From Brachypterus glaber (Eukaryota > Arthropoda > Insecta > Coleoptera > Kateretidae), in assembly GCA_958510825.1 (NCBI GenBank), contig OY294046.1, positions 10,084,847 through 10,148,846 of the forward strand: a DNA stretch of 64,000 bases, read 5' to 3'. Both the position numbers and the translations under genes were made by a program. Below the pieces are notes generated by a model. It did no database searches, had not been told where the DNA came from, and was given only the letters and a program-made list of their open reading frames with translations. Below are positions 11,264 to 22,496 of the stretch, one piece after another (position 1 is the stretch's first letter; each line of letters begins with the position of its first letter).

Positions 11264-12208
11264 TGAAGATTTATTTCATTACGTAACATCTTAATTTCTC
11301 CAAGGGGACCCGTTCCCCTTGTAACGAGTTAAAACTGCGGTGATTGATAGAATTCTATAGTATACTAGATGCCATAGATATAGTAGAATGTTTACATTTG
11401 AAACAGATTAATGTGAGAAAAGGGCGTAATTTAATTTTATTATATTAAGTACGTAGAGGATGTACTAGATGTAGACGTTCTGACTGGACGAGTAGGGTTA
11501 AAAAACCTTAACAAGCGCCAGAAAAAAATGTTCGCTGCTAAAAAAATCTCTTATATTTGTGGCGACTCCTATAAACCGAGATCGCCTGCCAGTAGTGTCA
11601 CCTCGTACAATGTAAAACGTCGAGAACTTTTTTTTATCTAAAATACGTTCAGAAAATGTTGTTGTAGTTTTAATGCTGAATGATATTTGTAAATACATAT
11701 CTTTTATCTAAATCGCGACATTTGTTATTTAATACTTTACTTGTCATATAAAATACCATTGTATACAATATCTTGTCACATTAACAGAACACTATGTGCT
11801 GGCCTATTTTGAACGAAGCGACGTGTGTTTATTAATACTAGCATGTTGTAGTAAATATTACTGTAACATTTGCTAAAGTAAGTATATCACGGTTCTAGTA
11901 AGGTATACTTTAAGTTTTATTTGAAAAAAAAAAGTTGATCTAGTTTAAAGTATGTTACTGTATTCAGTAAAATAACAATCGGTATATAATACCAAAATTT
12001 TGATTAGTAATAATACCGAGAAATGTAATAAAATATATATTTTATTCATCGGATCATATGATCGGATTATTTTCTCAGTGTACCCAAATAGCCCTGTTTA
12101 ACGGTATTTATATTTTTTATATATTATAATATCCCTGTTTAACGGTATTTATATATTTTCTTTCAAAAAATTTTCGTTTCTCGAAAAAATGTTTTTTTGT
12201 TTACTTAC
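11264..12208. other. Intron 4 sequence, no gene seen
   Basis: AT-rich. A short direct repeat, CCTGTTTAACGGTATTTATAT, is present twice at about 12092 and 12132. No coding sequence is recognised up to the exon 4 donor at 12208-12207. Confidence 0.45.
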
Positions 12209-12373
12209 CCTATAGTACTCTTGATAATCACCGACATTGTGGATATTCCCAGGCCGCTTCCAGAAACGATGAAAATCTCAACGAATTCCCGTCTTCTTTT
12301 GAAGTATTGCGCCACCATCAATGTCGAGCAATCGCGAGTTATGCCCACGCCGATACCCACGACGGTACCATAA
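12209..12373 (-). CDS. MCT-like transporter, coding exon 4
   Basis: 165-nt exon between acceptor ctttcag (ending at 12374) and donor gtaagt (starting at 12208). It joins exon 3 as AG/T (Ser) and exon 5 as GG/G (Gly). It covers residues about 173-228: the end of helix 4 (GTVVGIGVGITRDCST), then the conserved MCT signature QYFKRRREFVEIF followed by IVSGSGLGISTMS in helix 5. YFxKRRxLAxG..G is the second family signature. Here Leu-Ala is replaced by Phe-Val, as I would expect of insect members of this subgroup. Confidence 0.92.
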
Positions 12374-13028
12374 CTGAAAGAAACGGAACAAAAAATCAGA
12401 TAGACATAATTTACTTTGCGTGTATACACAGTACTTTATAAATGGTGTTTACAGTCTTTAGAGGGAAAATGAAAGGGGTTATTCTACAAAAAACATAAAA
12501 ATCCAGCATAGAATATAGGTTTGGAAATAAGCCCTAAGTAGAGCACTGGATAGTCAAGGTTGTTGGGTAGGTAGGTTGTCTACACACTACACAAAGAGAG
12601 TATCGACATACCCAAAACCTTAGACCGAAAATGGCGGACGGAAGTGCGTCATAAAAAGGAAAATTTAAACAATAGTTATTTTCTTAACTAGTGTATTAAT
12701 ACACGACTTGAGAATTTAATTTTATCCAACACCTTTTATTTTTAAATAAAAATCTATAATTTTGCGAAAAATTATGTCAAAAATATTAAGATTGAGTTTT
12801 CTTAATACTAAAATAATAGGTAGCCATGGCCTAAGTATGCCTATTAAAAATAAACAATTGCTAGTTTTACATTTCTTACAAACGTCAAAATGGACGCGGT
12901 GATGACAGAACTTTTAATAAAAACAGTATTTTATTCAAAAACTAAAGAATAAATTGGGGTTTTCTTTAATTTTAATGGTTTAGTTAACGTGTTTCTATTT
13001 ATAGAATAGTTATAATACTTAATTAATA
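12374..13028. other. Intron 3 sequence, decayed palindrome relative
   Basis: AT-rich intron. The stretch 12536-12590 (AGAGCACTGGATAGTC..GGTAGGTAGG) resembles one arm of the palindrome at 47870-47982. No coding sequence is seen. Confidence 0.45.
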
Positions 13029-13452
13029 CACGGAAAAAAAAATTATAGCTAGGAGCGCTATAACACACATACCAAGCAAATTATAATCGCTTATTATATA
13101 AATACAAGGCTTTCTCTTACAATTATGGCAGTCAGTGTAAAAATTTATATGAAATACTTTAATTGTTTAGTGAATAATAAAATATAACAAATAGTATGGC
13201 ATTTATAGCTTAAATAGATTTAATTATTGTCCGTGCTAATAATTTTTATAATATAATAAAATTTCTGTAAATTTATAATAGTGCCTGTAATAAATATAAT
13301 CGTGTCTGTAATATATATAATCGTTTCCAATTTATTTTTAACATTATTAGTTATTGTGTCCCTTATAATCTATAGCTTAAATCACTATAATTTGCCACTG
13401 TTACCAAATATCTTATAATGTATAGCGCAGAGCCCACTAATTTCTTTCCGTG
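13029..13452. mobile_element. TA-flanked MITE, 424 bp
   Basis: Ends are CACGGAAAAAAAAATTA and the inverse of CACGGAAAGAAATTAG, with TA on both sides (13027-13028 and 13453-13454). GCGCTATA motifs are paired just inside. It is very AT-rich and lacks an ORF, consistent with a Tc1/mariner-type non-autonomous element. Confidence 0.85.
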
Positions 13453-13774
13453 TAGGGTATGTAACTAATTTTGGGTGAGATCAAAAGCTGTGAAAAAAAA
13501 ACATAACAAAATTATGTGCCAAATTAGTGCTCAAAAAAATTAAATTAGGGGGAAATTACATTTTTAAATGAAAATTTATATTTTTGAGGTGAAATTTGGC
13601 ACAGAATTTTATTATGTACCTATTTTTTACGACATGAGTCAGACTTTTAAAAATCGTGTTTTTTTTTTAATGCCCTAACATAGTATGTACTATAGAATGT
13701 GTCATAACTATTTATGAATGGAAATCCAGATGGCATCCCAGGCTAGGGAAAGGATTGGATCTTATATTAAAATT

Positions 13775-13966
13775 AAGGTCGAAAGCAAGTTGCAAAACAA
13801 CTTTACACTATGATATTTTAAGAAGGCTTTGATCCAGAGACTTGAAATTTGGAACAAAGATTTTCTAAGTAGTAAAGAATACGTGTTTTCAAGTCTCTAT
13901 GTCAAAGCGTTCTTAAAATATCGTAGTGTAAAGTTGTTTTGCAACTTGCTTGCGACTTGAATTTGA
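13775..13966. repeat. Palindromic element with about 90-bp arms
   Basis: The left arm AAGCAAGTTGCAAAACAAC..ACTATGATATTTTAAGAA is repeated inverted on the right. The central loop is about 30 bp. It is a likely MITE. No clean target duplication was found. Confidence 0.85.
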
Positions 13967-13973
13967 CTATAAA

Positions 13974-14174
13974 TCAATTTTGATAATAAATTATTCTCGC
14001 TCGGTTCAGACGCCTTGTTTTCCTATAAATTGGCTCTACCTTGGATTTCTCCGTATCGATAACTGTTTTTAGAGGATTTATTAGTTGAAGAAAATCAATA
14101 TTCATTGCAATTACCCGGCCGGCCTTTAATTTATTGTACGACTTAACTGTACCGAGTGCAGTTTGACTCGCCAT
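13974..14174 (-). CDS. Possible 66-residue protein, or retrocopy fragment
   Basis: An ATG at 14174-14172 opens a 66-codon frame (MASQTALGTVKSYN..., ending RARIIYYQN). Its codon use and GC content look more gene-like than the AT-rich surroundings. The upstream sequence resembles a 5' leader with AAAAAATGG at the start. The protein is basic and has no signal peptide or clear membrane span. I do not recognise a family. It could be a small nested gene in transporter intron 3, a processed-gene fragment that stops where the adjacent palindrome begins, or chance. Confidence 0.3.
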   Translation of the reverse strand: MASQTALGTVKSYNKLKAGRVIAMNIDFLQLINPLKTVIDTEKSKVEPIYRKTRRLNRARIIYYQN

Positions 14175-14588
14175 TTTTTCAGACACACGCTGGCCTTTTC
14201 TTCACATCGACACTTAATCAGTGTTTGTTAAACACGCAAAGTTTTATTCAATAACAAGTTTCATCCCAGGAAACCAAAAGACGTCTTTTTGACGTCAATT
14301 ATATTGTGCCCAACAATTATTGGGCACTAACTGACCCACATGACGTCATATTATGACATCTTTCTGTCGTCCCAGTGACGTGTATAAGTCACACTACAGT
14401 CAAAAGTGAACGTAAACTTATTTTAATCATCAGGATCAGCTTTTCTGCACAATAAATAATTAAAACAATGTATTGCGAACTTCCCTAATAAGTATCAAAA
14501 TATAATCAATAAAAATAACAGGGCTTACCTCGAATCCATAAATATTATAAATGTACGCAAAATTCGGCGAAAAAAGCTCCTTACCACC

Positions 14589-14656
14589 CCGTATCCCGTT
14601 CCGCCCCGTATCCAGTTCCGCCCCGTATCCAGTTCCGCCCCGTATCCAGTTCCGCC
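14589..14656. repeat. 17-bp minisatellite, four units
   Basis: Four tandem units of CCGTATCCAGTTCCGCC (first unit with CCCG for CCAG). It stands out as strongly GC-rich. Confidence 0.92.
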
Positions 14657-14727
14657 CCGAGTTCCCCTACATGATTTAGAACAAGATTGTCAACTAAAAA
14701 TTTTCCGTCCAAAAAGTTGCCTAATAT

Positions 14728-14874
14728 CAGGGGCAGATCCAGAAGTCTGTTTTGGGGAGGGCCCGTTAGCTATTTAACGGGAAAAAATACCTTATTTTAG
14801 CTTTCTTTAAGAAAAACGGTTATTTTTTTAAACTTGGTCTTTACATAGTATTGCTGATGAAAAATCTGGCCCTG
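14728..14874. mobile_element. Possible short hAT-like element
   Basis: It starts CAGGGGCAGATCCAG and ends with the inverse of CAGGGCCAGATTTTT, which resembles common insect hAT termini. No 8-bp duplication is visible, so this call is weak. Confidence 0.4.
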
Positions 14875-14879
14875 TACTC

Positions 14880-15615
14880 AAGTAATCTATAAATTTTGAA
14901 TTAATATTTCTAAGTCATTGAACCCCTGTAAGTGCCTAAAGTACATTTGAACAAACATAACACATAATGGCAAGTTTACGATATGATGTTTGGCGCAAAA
15001 GTTAATTTAAATGAATATAAGGTATTTCATAAAATACGAACTTTTAAAAGACCGCCTTACGTCGTGAAAAATACAAAAACAAGATTCTGTGCCTTTTAGC
15101 ACAAGAATAGTTATTTTTCTATTTTGTGACTCTTATAAGCTCATAATCACACGCATTTTGCGTGTTCTTATAGGCCCATAAGAGGTCTCTACTTTTTTTT
15201 CTGTTGGGTTGGCAACATACAAAAGCCTATCTCTTGACGTTTTGCGTGCAAATGTCAATGTCGATTTAAAGTTTAATTTTTTACAAAATTTTGTGTTTGG
15301 GTTATTTTTTACCGTGTTAAAATTGTGGACTGGTTAATTGCAGTGAAAAAAGAAGAGATGACTGTAAAATATATCAAAATATAATTTGTTCTTAGAATTT
15401 TAAACATAGTTCAAACTGTAATGCCAACCCAAAACAAAAATCCCCAAATCAGTCATCAATTTAAATGTAAGTTTTTTAAATTTTAGAGCAAAATAGAAAA
15501 AATTGTATAAAGCACTCGTTTCATAACACGTTTTTAGAGCACTAGTACTTTAGAAAACTCGCCGCAAGCGCGCGCTAATAACGTATGTTATGAAACTAGT
15601 ACTTTAATATACTAT
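14880..15615. other. Intron 3 sequence, no gene seen
   Basis: AT-rich. It holds short hairpins around 15110-15190 (CTTATAAG, CTTATAGGCCCATAAG) and no supported gene. Confidence 0.4.
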
Positions 15616-15617
15616 TA

Positions 15618-15946
15618 TGGTACTAGTGGGTAAAGTAAGATATTGCCCATGAGAAAATTAACCAAACGAGGCGTCAGCCAAGCAGGTTAATTTTCGAGAG
15701 GGCAATATCGGTTTACCTATGAGTGCCATACAAGGTTTTATCCAATAAATAGCTTAGGAATTCATAATTTTATTAAAAATTTTAATGACATTTACAAGAA
15801 AATAATTTGACAAGTGACAGTTGAGTGGGTAAAATAAATAATTATCCACTCAATAAAGTAAAAGCCACGCGGGAGTTATTATTGAGTTTATCTATTTAAA
15901 ATAAAGCTGGTAATTGTCTTATTATCTGTATGTATTGGATAAAAAT
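15618..15946 (+). repeat. Interspersed 300-bp hairpin-rich repeat, copy 2
   Basis: This is the longest copy of the family also seen at 1981-2277 (inverted) and 30734-31028. It includes a GAGTGGGTAAAATAAATAATTATCCACTC palindrome that is partly missing from the third copy. (The palindrome runs about 15822-15851.). Confidence 0.8.
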
Positions 15947-15949
15947 TGT

Positions 15950-17499
15950 TATTTACATTACCATTACCAAAAGTTTACTTTTAGGTGCGAGGTGTTTTTG
16001 GATGGCCGAGGCGTAGCGTAACAGAAGATCTATGTGTTCCTGGCGTTTTTTACTTTTTTGTCCAGGGTACGAAACTTTTTCATAGCTAGCAACCACCTAG
16101 CCTCCGACCACCTAGCATGTTTGACTTTCGGTTTCAATTCTCTTATCAAGTAAGAAAAGTAATATTTCGTAAAGGGAAGAATGAAAATTAAATTAGGTTA
16201 GGTTTCATTTGAAAGTTGTAAAAAAATTAAAATAATATATTTTTCATTAGATTAGATTAGATATTAAATCTGTGCCAAATTTCAGCCTTAAAACGAAATT
16301 TGGCATACACCGGGACATGCATATGAAATTAAATCTTCCACCCTTAAGTTAAGGGTTTGTATTTTTATTTATTTATATTTATTTTGTATACCAAAAGATA
16401 GCATTTTTTAACTATATTTAATAAGGTACCTATTACAAAAATTGGGATATAAAAAAATATAAAAAATTGTGTTGGTAGAAGCTGGGGTAGCTGAGGGTTA
16501 GGGGGCGAGGGTTACAACCAGTCATCGGCGAATTTCCGGTGCTCGCATAGCCGCCGCGTCGATTCTATCGTTGACGCGAGGTTTTAAATATTTATATTTT
16601 TAATTTCTTCGAAAAACACCGATATATTTACATATTTATAGTTAATATGTATATTCAATATTGTTGTGTGTAACAAATTAGTCGTCAAATGTTTCGATTT
16701 AGTGACCTTTATAAAAATTTCCCTCATAATTCGGCAAAATTATTCCGTAAGCCTATGTTTCTGTGTTTATTTTCAACGTTGATGAGTCATAACTGAATTT
16801 ATTCCGATTAATGGTCACAACCCTCAAAATCTATATTTAAATCTCGCCCTCAAAATAAAAATGTGAACAACTTTTTAGATTTTTTTTACATTGTGCTTAA
16901 TTTGCAAGATATTTCGAGTGGATTGTTTTCAAATTATCACCCCCTATATGAGGGGCTTAAAATTTTCAAAAATTCGTGTTTTATGAAACACCCTAATGAA
17001 CAAAGAGCATTCGTGCTTCGTAATTCTGAAACAGGTCAAATTAAATTAAAAATTTCCAAGTGCTAAAAACTTTACTATGCAACAGAATTGAGATCAACTT
17101 TTGCCGGGATAGGTGAGAAGATATATGTATTAAAACATTATTGAAAATTATACCTGAACGTTTTAAGCACTAAAACTAAAATGATCTTGTTTGAAAAAAA
17201 AAAAGAAAAATACTTGCTAAATTCATCAAAACCTGCAAAACTTTCTTGTAACTCCGGTAACTTAAAAGCAAAAAATTTTATATTATACTCATCCAAACCA
17301 AGCATGTTTTTTTGTTCCCCTCTGGAGCCTAAACTTGGCGTGTTTGTGTGTTTTGGTGGTTGGTCGGTTTTGGGGTTTTTAGGCGAAAACTTTCAGAAAC
17401 CCAAGCCGGGGGTGGAATTGGAAAAAATTTATTATCAAATTCAGTTTCGTCGTCCCCAAAAACCCCTGTATACCAATTTTGACGAAAATATTGAAAATA
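15950..17499. other. Intron 3 sequence with a GC-rich island
   Basis: No supported gene. The stretch 16490-16575 is unusually GC-rich (GGTAGCTGAGGG..., CCGCCGCGTCG). It could be part of a decayed element or a non-coding exon, but splice sites and a reading frame are not evident. Confidence 0.4.
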
Positions 17500-17790
17500 T
17501 TTAAAAATATTTACCCCGTCACCCCCGTGGAGATGGAGTTACAAATTTTTTATTATCATATTCAATTTCAGAAACCTCAAAAACCCCTATATAGCAATTT
17601 TCTAATTTTTGTGAAAAATTATTGTATTTACCCCACAATGTTTGCAAAAACAATCCCGAGCGAGAACTTTTGGTAAAATACCTGTATGCCAAATTTCAAG
17701 TCTATAGCTTAAAGCATTCTTTAGTTATCATGGGTACAGGATTTCCCGGAAAGAAAGACCAATCGACTGATCGACCAATCAACCGAGCGA
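17400..17790. repeat. Diverged tandem repeats related to 57240-57400
   Basis: Two diverged blocks with 'ttattatcaaattcagtttc' / 'ttattatcatattcaatttc' and 'aaaaacccctatat' lie at about 17425-17480 and 17545-17600. They are followed by ACAATCCCGAGCGAGAAC and a run of 'gaccaatcgac' units. The last part is homologous to 57260-57380 (CAATCCCAGCGAAGAGAAC, 'gacagatcgacagacag'). It is an old interspersed repeat family. Overlapping small ORFs are not gene-like. Confidence 0.6.
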
Positions 17791-17956
17791 AAACTTTGTT
17801 TTGCTTGAAATTGATTTATAAAACGTCACAAAACGCAAAAAAACCCAAAAAAAAATTGAAAATTTTTGCACGAATAAAAAGCTCTCCGAAATTTTGAACT
17901 TTTTCAAAATGGGAAAGCAAAAAGAACCTCAAATCGAAAGATGTTTATTTTTTTAC

Positions 17957-18125
17957 CTGAAGAAAAGTTGATGAAACTGTGTTGCAAAAGAAGTAAACAA
18001 ACATCCCAGCGCAGTTATCAGACCTCCCATAACTGCAGTTACTCTTGTCGACTTTCTTCTGCAGAATGCTATGGTCACCGGAGATATCAGGAGGGCCACT
18101 CCTGTGGACATCGCACCAAGCCATC
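17957..18125 (-). CDS. MCT-like transporter, coding exon 3
   Basis: 169-nt exon with acceptor ttttttcag (CTG at 18126-18128 on the plus strand) and donor CAG/gtaaaa (17956-17955). It covers residues about 117-173. TGWLGAMSTGVALLISPV is helix 2. The short basic linker AFCRRKSTR follows, as after helix 2 of this family. Then come AVMGGLITALGCLFTSFA (helix 3) and QFHQLFFS leading into helix 4. The phases match exon 2 (G/GA) and exon 4 (AG/T). Confidence 0.92.
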
Positions 18126-18745
18126 CTGAAAAAAATATTTAATTTTAGTACAAACCTTCACTTTTTCTCAGTGTACATTTTTAGCTTTATGTAAAAATAA
18201 TTACTTAAAATATAAGTATGTGTGAATAAGAATTTCAATCAAAGATTAAACTTAGGTTTAAGCTAAACTAAGTTTAGTTCCTCATCTAGTTCTCTGTGAT
18301 ATTATTCTGTCAATTTTTATATCTACACAGCTGTGAACAGAGTGGCTTGTTTTAATAAAATTACCATTAAAATTAATTAAAAGCACGTCATTAATGTAAT
18401 GTAATCATGACGTCGTCATGGGTAATTTCACGAATTTTAGGGGCCCAATTAGGACCCTTAGAGGTTTAATCACTCTCATATTTTCAGAATTTTCTAGCTA
18501 CACCTAAATGAAAATTTTAAGATAATAAATAAATAATAAAATATAAGGTCCACCCTAATGTATAATATATTCTTCTTGTGAGTAGGAATACCATGTCAGA
18601 TGCTCATTTTAATTAACCCCTAGAAATTTTACACTGATTTTGTACCTACTAACCGTCTAAAATGAAACCAAAATAAAAGAGTACATGAAATATTCTTCCA
18701 AACGGTGTTTTATACTTTAAATTTAATACATTGTAAACCCAGATA

Positions 18746-18982
18746 TTTAAGAACTTAAGAACTTAAGATCTTAAGAACTTAAGAACTTAAAAACTTAAGA
18801 ACTTAAGAACTTAAGAACTTAAAAACTTAAGAACTTAAAAACTTAAGAACTAAACAACTTAAGAACTTAAGAACTAAAGAACTTAAGACGTTAAGAACTT
18901 AAGACCGTAATAACTTAAGAACTTACGAATTGAAGAACTTAAGAACTTAATAACTTAAGATCTTACAAACTTAAGAACTCAG
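18746..18982. repeat. Minisatellite of TTAAGAAC-type 10-bp units
   Basis: More than twenty imperfect tandem copies of AAGAACTTAA, in the 957-bp intron 2. The block ends about 100 bp short of the exon 2 donor (18982 vs 19082). The unit is partly self-complementary (CTTAAG), so the transcript could fold on itself. Confidence 0.95.
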
Positions 18983-19082
18983 CTAATATCTTGGCTTGCA
19001 CATCATAATTGTTAGACACCGTTTTATAGGAAATATTTAGTTTTTTGCTATGAACCCCTCAAAAATGACCCATTGTATATAC

Positions 19083-19311
19083 CTGTAGGTTCAGCATGTG
19101 CTTTTCCAAACTTCCTAACTATTTCCACGTAAAATAGTCCTGCAGATGTTAGCATTCCATGGCTCAAAATGTGCACCAGGACTCCTACTACCAAAACGAC
19201 CCAACCCCAGCCTCCTTCTGGGTAATAGTGTTGTTTTAGGGTGAGCAACTGTCGCAAATCTGCGACAAGACGGGCGGCTCTACTTGCAGGGGCGTCGTCC
19301 ACTCCTGAGCC
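19083..19311 (-). CDS. MCT-like transporter, coding exon 2
   Basis: 229-nt exon from acceptor aaaatcag (19314-19312) to donor ACAG/gtatat (19082-19081). It starts in phase 0 after exon 1. An in-frame TAA sits just upstream of the acceptor, so this cannot be a first exon. Residues 41-117 read GSGVDDAPASRAARLVADL, then TLKQHYYPEGGWGWVVLV. The EGGWGW motif (about 72-77) is the strict MCT family signature at the start of helix 1. The start codon must lie in an upstream exon, and 46436-46555 fits. An alternative acceptor 6 bp further in would break the phase. Confidence 0.92.
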
Positions 19312-19478
19312 CTGATTTTAGGGGTTTAGGGGTCAATTTTTAGATTTTTCGACAGCTTAATTTTCAACTGATCGTAATGCAAAGTTAACAGAGCCTACCT
19401 CCAACTATAGAATACTGTTAAATACTTTTGAGTTTAAAAAACAAAATACGACACCTAACATGTTTTTTTTATGTTGTA

Positions 19479-19612
19479 GGCCACTTGCACCAACGTTTAA
19501 ACTGAGAATAACCCAACTAAACCGAGTTTAAGTCAAAAATGCTGCGTTCTATTTGGTCGACTGTCAATTTAATGCACGTTTAAAGTTAAACTATCGTTGG
19601 TGCAAGTAGCCC
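19479..19612. mobile_element. Short TA-flanked MITE, 134 bp
   Basis: Ends GGCCACTTGCACCAACG and the inverse of GGGCTACTTGCACCAACG, flanked by TA (19477-19478, 19613-19614). This end sequence is widespread in insects. It has no coding capacity. Confidence 0.9.
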
Positions 19613-19749
19613 TAAACGATATAACAGTACTAAAAAAATCATTACTTTGAAACCAAACCATATTTGAAAATAAATATATTCGTTCGATAAAAAAAAGTAC
19701 GCTAATAATAATATTTCCTACAGGATGCTTCATGGAAATGAAGGAAATA

Positions 19750-20690
19750 AAAACTTTATTGCATTACATAATCATGCCAACGTTTCACCTAATATTTAGG
19801 CTTCTTCAGGGCTAAAAAGACATAAAGATTATAAAATTTTTTGGACATAACTTGGACATTATAAACTAAGTTTTTGGAAAAAAAATGTATATAAACAAAA
19901 ATAAAAGAAATTAATAAATTAAAAACTTACCTAAATTATTAAATATGCATTAAAACAAACAAATTAAACAAAAACATTACATCAACAAACAAAATACACT
20001 GGATATTTTTTAACAGGAGAATACTCACTTTAGAACAATTACTGAATTTTTTTAAAAAAGTATGTATCTATAAATTTGGAAGTGTTGTTCCAGTGTTTAA
20101 AATAATTATATTTTGATATATTAATTAAATATTTTTGTAAAATTATTTAAATCCACAAATAGAACATATATCATTTAATATATTTAATTAAGTTAAAGTA
20201 AATACGACTTAAATTGCAGGTGTCAGTTTTATAGTTAATGGAGTTCGGATTCTTTTTTATATGCACCATTTCAAGAAAACTTCTTTTTTTTATTATTACT
20301 AATCCTCTCTAAAATTTCTATATCTTCTATATTAAAATTAAAATGGTGGCCTGTTTCCAAATGGTGATAAGTCAGGGCCGTCTTACCTTCAACAATATTT
20401 TTACATGACGATTTGTGACAACTGACACGTTTTTTTTTAATACATTGTACTTTGACCGATGTAGCAGGCATAGCAATGGAAACAACTAATTTTATAAACA
20501 GTATCCCTAATAAACTCTTTTTTAACTTTATCTTTTATTTACCAATTGTATTTTTACTATAAGTTACAAATAATTATGTATCAGTTTTAAGTTATGTCCA
20601 AAAAGTTTCATAATCTTTATGTCTTTTTAGCCCTGGAGAAGCCTAAAATTAGGTGAAACGTTGGCATGATTATGTAATGCAATAAATTGC
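19750..20690 (-). mobile_element. Penelope-like element remnant with inverted termini
   Basis: A C-terminal GIY-YIG-type coding remnant (20171-20471) is flanked by inverted terminal segments, 19750-19880 and 20575-20690. Both include TTGCATTACATAATCATGCC and the hammerhead-like core CTGAAGA (left, minus strand) or CTGGAGA (right) ... GGTGAAACGTTGG. Penelope elements often carry terminal repeats with hammerhead ribozyme motifs. The order and short length indicate a 5'-truncated copy. No clear target duplication was found. Confidence 0.7.
20171..20471 (-). pseudogene. Penelope-like element ORF, C-terminal fragment, frameshifted
   Basis: The frame reads ...KTALTYHHLETGHHFNFN then EDIEILERISNNKK. 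It shifts in an A-run near 20284-20292 and continues as FLEMVHIKKNPNSINYKTD to a stop at 20173-20171. The 'HxxxTGHxFNF ... ILE ... KRxxLEMxHIK' pattern is typical of the end of the GIY-YIG endonuclease domain of Penelope-like retroelements. The reverse transcriptase part is missing. The first ATG at 20471 is probably not a true start. Confidence 0.72.
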
Positions 20691-20929
20691 TTCCGAGTGT
20701 TTATCACAAATAACCCTAAAAAAGTGGGTAATTTTATATATTTTTTAATTTTTAATTTAGTATTTATTTTTCTTTGAAGATTTTAATTTTTATATAAAGA
20801 ACGAGAGAAAAAACAGAGAGGTAATTTTATGTAGATTTTACATTTTGTCAACTAAATAAATAATAATATTTAAAAAAGGCCAAAAAATTAAGGTTAAAAA
20901 AAATCCTAAATTTTTAGGTGATTTTCAAA

Positions 20930-21965
20930 ATGCTGTAGCTTGACGAAAAATGGTCGTAGAGCAATAATAATAGAAAAGCAAATTGAAGCTTCAAGATCCT
21001 GAGTTTAGCTTGATTCATCTTCTTTAATTTGAGCGGTCCAAGAGCTCTGTACGATGATTTTATGCCGAGTTATCGGCGTTTAAAGCAAAAATTACAATTT
21101 TAGATGTGGTAATTAATTACTCGGGAACTAATGATGATACAGAAAATTGAAGTATGTTTCTGGATACTACTATCCTCTATAAGATTTTAATTGTTTTTTG
21201 ATAAAAAAGAATTTATGCGACAAACTTCATTAAAAAAAAAGCTAAAAAATGCGTTTTTAGGACTAAGTAAAGGATATTTTTAGTTTTTGCTTAACCTTAA
21301 AGTATCCCAAAGAAACTCAAAAGTTCAAACCGCTGCGATTTTTTTTTTCACTGTAATCCGAATGATTGAAATTGTCAAGAATTAATTTTTCTTCTTTCAT
21401 TTATTTTTTAAGAATTTTTTTTTGTCATCAAAAAATGAACAGCGAGTAATGAAAAAAGAAAACAAAGTGCAAAAAAAAATTTAAAAACAAATATTAAAAA
21501 AATAAATAAATTTATCGGGTAATTGATTGTCATACCTCGTAGCTTTGTAAATATTTTTTTTTTGTGAAATTTGTTTTACAAAAATATGGATAAGTGACAA
21601 AAAAAATCATTCTCCAACAATGAATAAAAAAAGAGAAACTGACCCTTTAACTGATATTTAGCAAAAGTGACAATTTCATTCACTCGGATCACAATGAAAA
21701 AAAAAATCGCAGCGATTTGAACTTCTAAGGGTTTCTCCGGGATACCCCAAGGTTGAGAAAAAAAAACAAAAATATCCTTATTTGCTATGTAATCCCAAGT
21801 TAAGCAAAAAGTCCGAAAAACGCAATTTTTTCCTTTCTTTAAATCAAGTTTCTCGAATCAGAAAAAAAAATCATGAAAAACAATAAAAACATCTCATAGA
21901 GGATACTTAAAAATACAGACTTAAAACTTCAATTTGCTTTTTTTATGATTGGTCTAGGATTTTTT
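20930..21965. mobile_element. Foldback element, arms about 400 bp
   Basis: The left part (about 20940-21420) and right part (about 21590-21960) are diverged inverted copies. Paired landmarks are AATCGCAGCG near 21335 and 21700, the 'aggatattttta'/'aaaaatatcctt' pair, and CAAATTGAAG near 20980 against CTTCAATTTG near 21930. It is rich in A and T runs and has no coding sequence. Confidence 0.65.
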
Positions 21966-22310
21966 ATATCCTTTAATTTTTTTGCCTAGTTACGATAATT
22001 AATGTTATAATAATTGGATTTTTTTTTATTTCTGTCTAAAAAGTATTGTGTGTGCCATGGACGAAACTACTTCTTTGCAGAACTCGCCTTTTTGCGAGCC
22101 TCGTATCTTGACTCGCAAATTTGAAAATCAGACTCGTGCAGCAAATAAAAACATAGTGTGTGTGTGTTTATAGTATTCTTCTTTATGTATATAGTTAGGT
22201 TTCAATGTAAGGATTTAAGAGGCCATTATCCGATACTTCTAAAATGAGTCGTTTAAACGGCATTCATCTTTTTTACAAAACCAGCTACGATCATCATGAA
22301 TTATTTATTT

Positions 22311-22496
22311 TTATTCTCGATAATTTGACGTATAAAATGTCATTATATCACGTTTATATATTCTTGGCAAAACTACTAGAAGATTTATATTTTTTAAATA
22401 GTTAAGTAGCCATTTATGTGAAGTAAAGTCTCTTACAGAAAGCACTAATGTGGAGAATATACCACAGCTCCTTAATTTTGGTTTGACGTTTGACAT
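22311..22496 (-). pseudogene. Possible LINE reverse transcriptase C-terminal fragment
   Basis: A 61-codon frame includes RDFTSHKWLLNYLKNINLL then VLPRIYKRDIM. This resembles the 'Y..S...LF..L.IL.LP..YIYE' segment found after the reverse transcriptase domain of insect non-LTR retrotransposons. There is no neighbouring 3' tail or further domain, so this is tentative. Confidence 0.35.

Noticed and set aside
18746..18982. Possible telomere-like or CRISPR-like array
   Set aside because: Units are continuous without spacers and do not match insect TTAGG or TCAGG. It is a simple minisatellite.
19300..19302. GTG at 19302 as start codon of the transporter
   Set aside because: Nuclear genes rarely start at GTG, an acceptor lies 9 bp upstream, and a phase-matched ATG exon exists at 46555.
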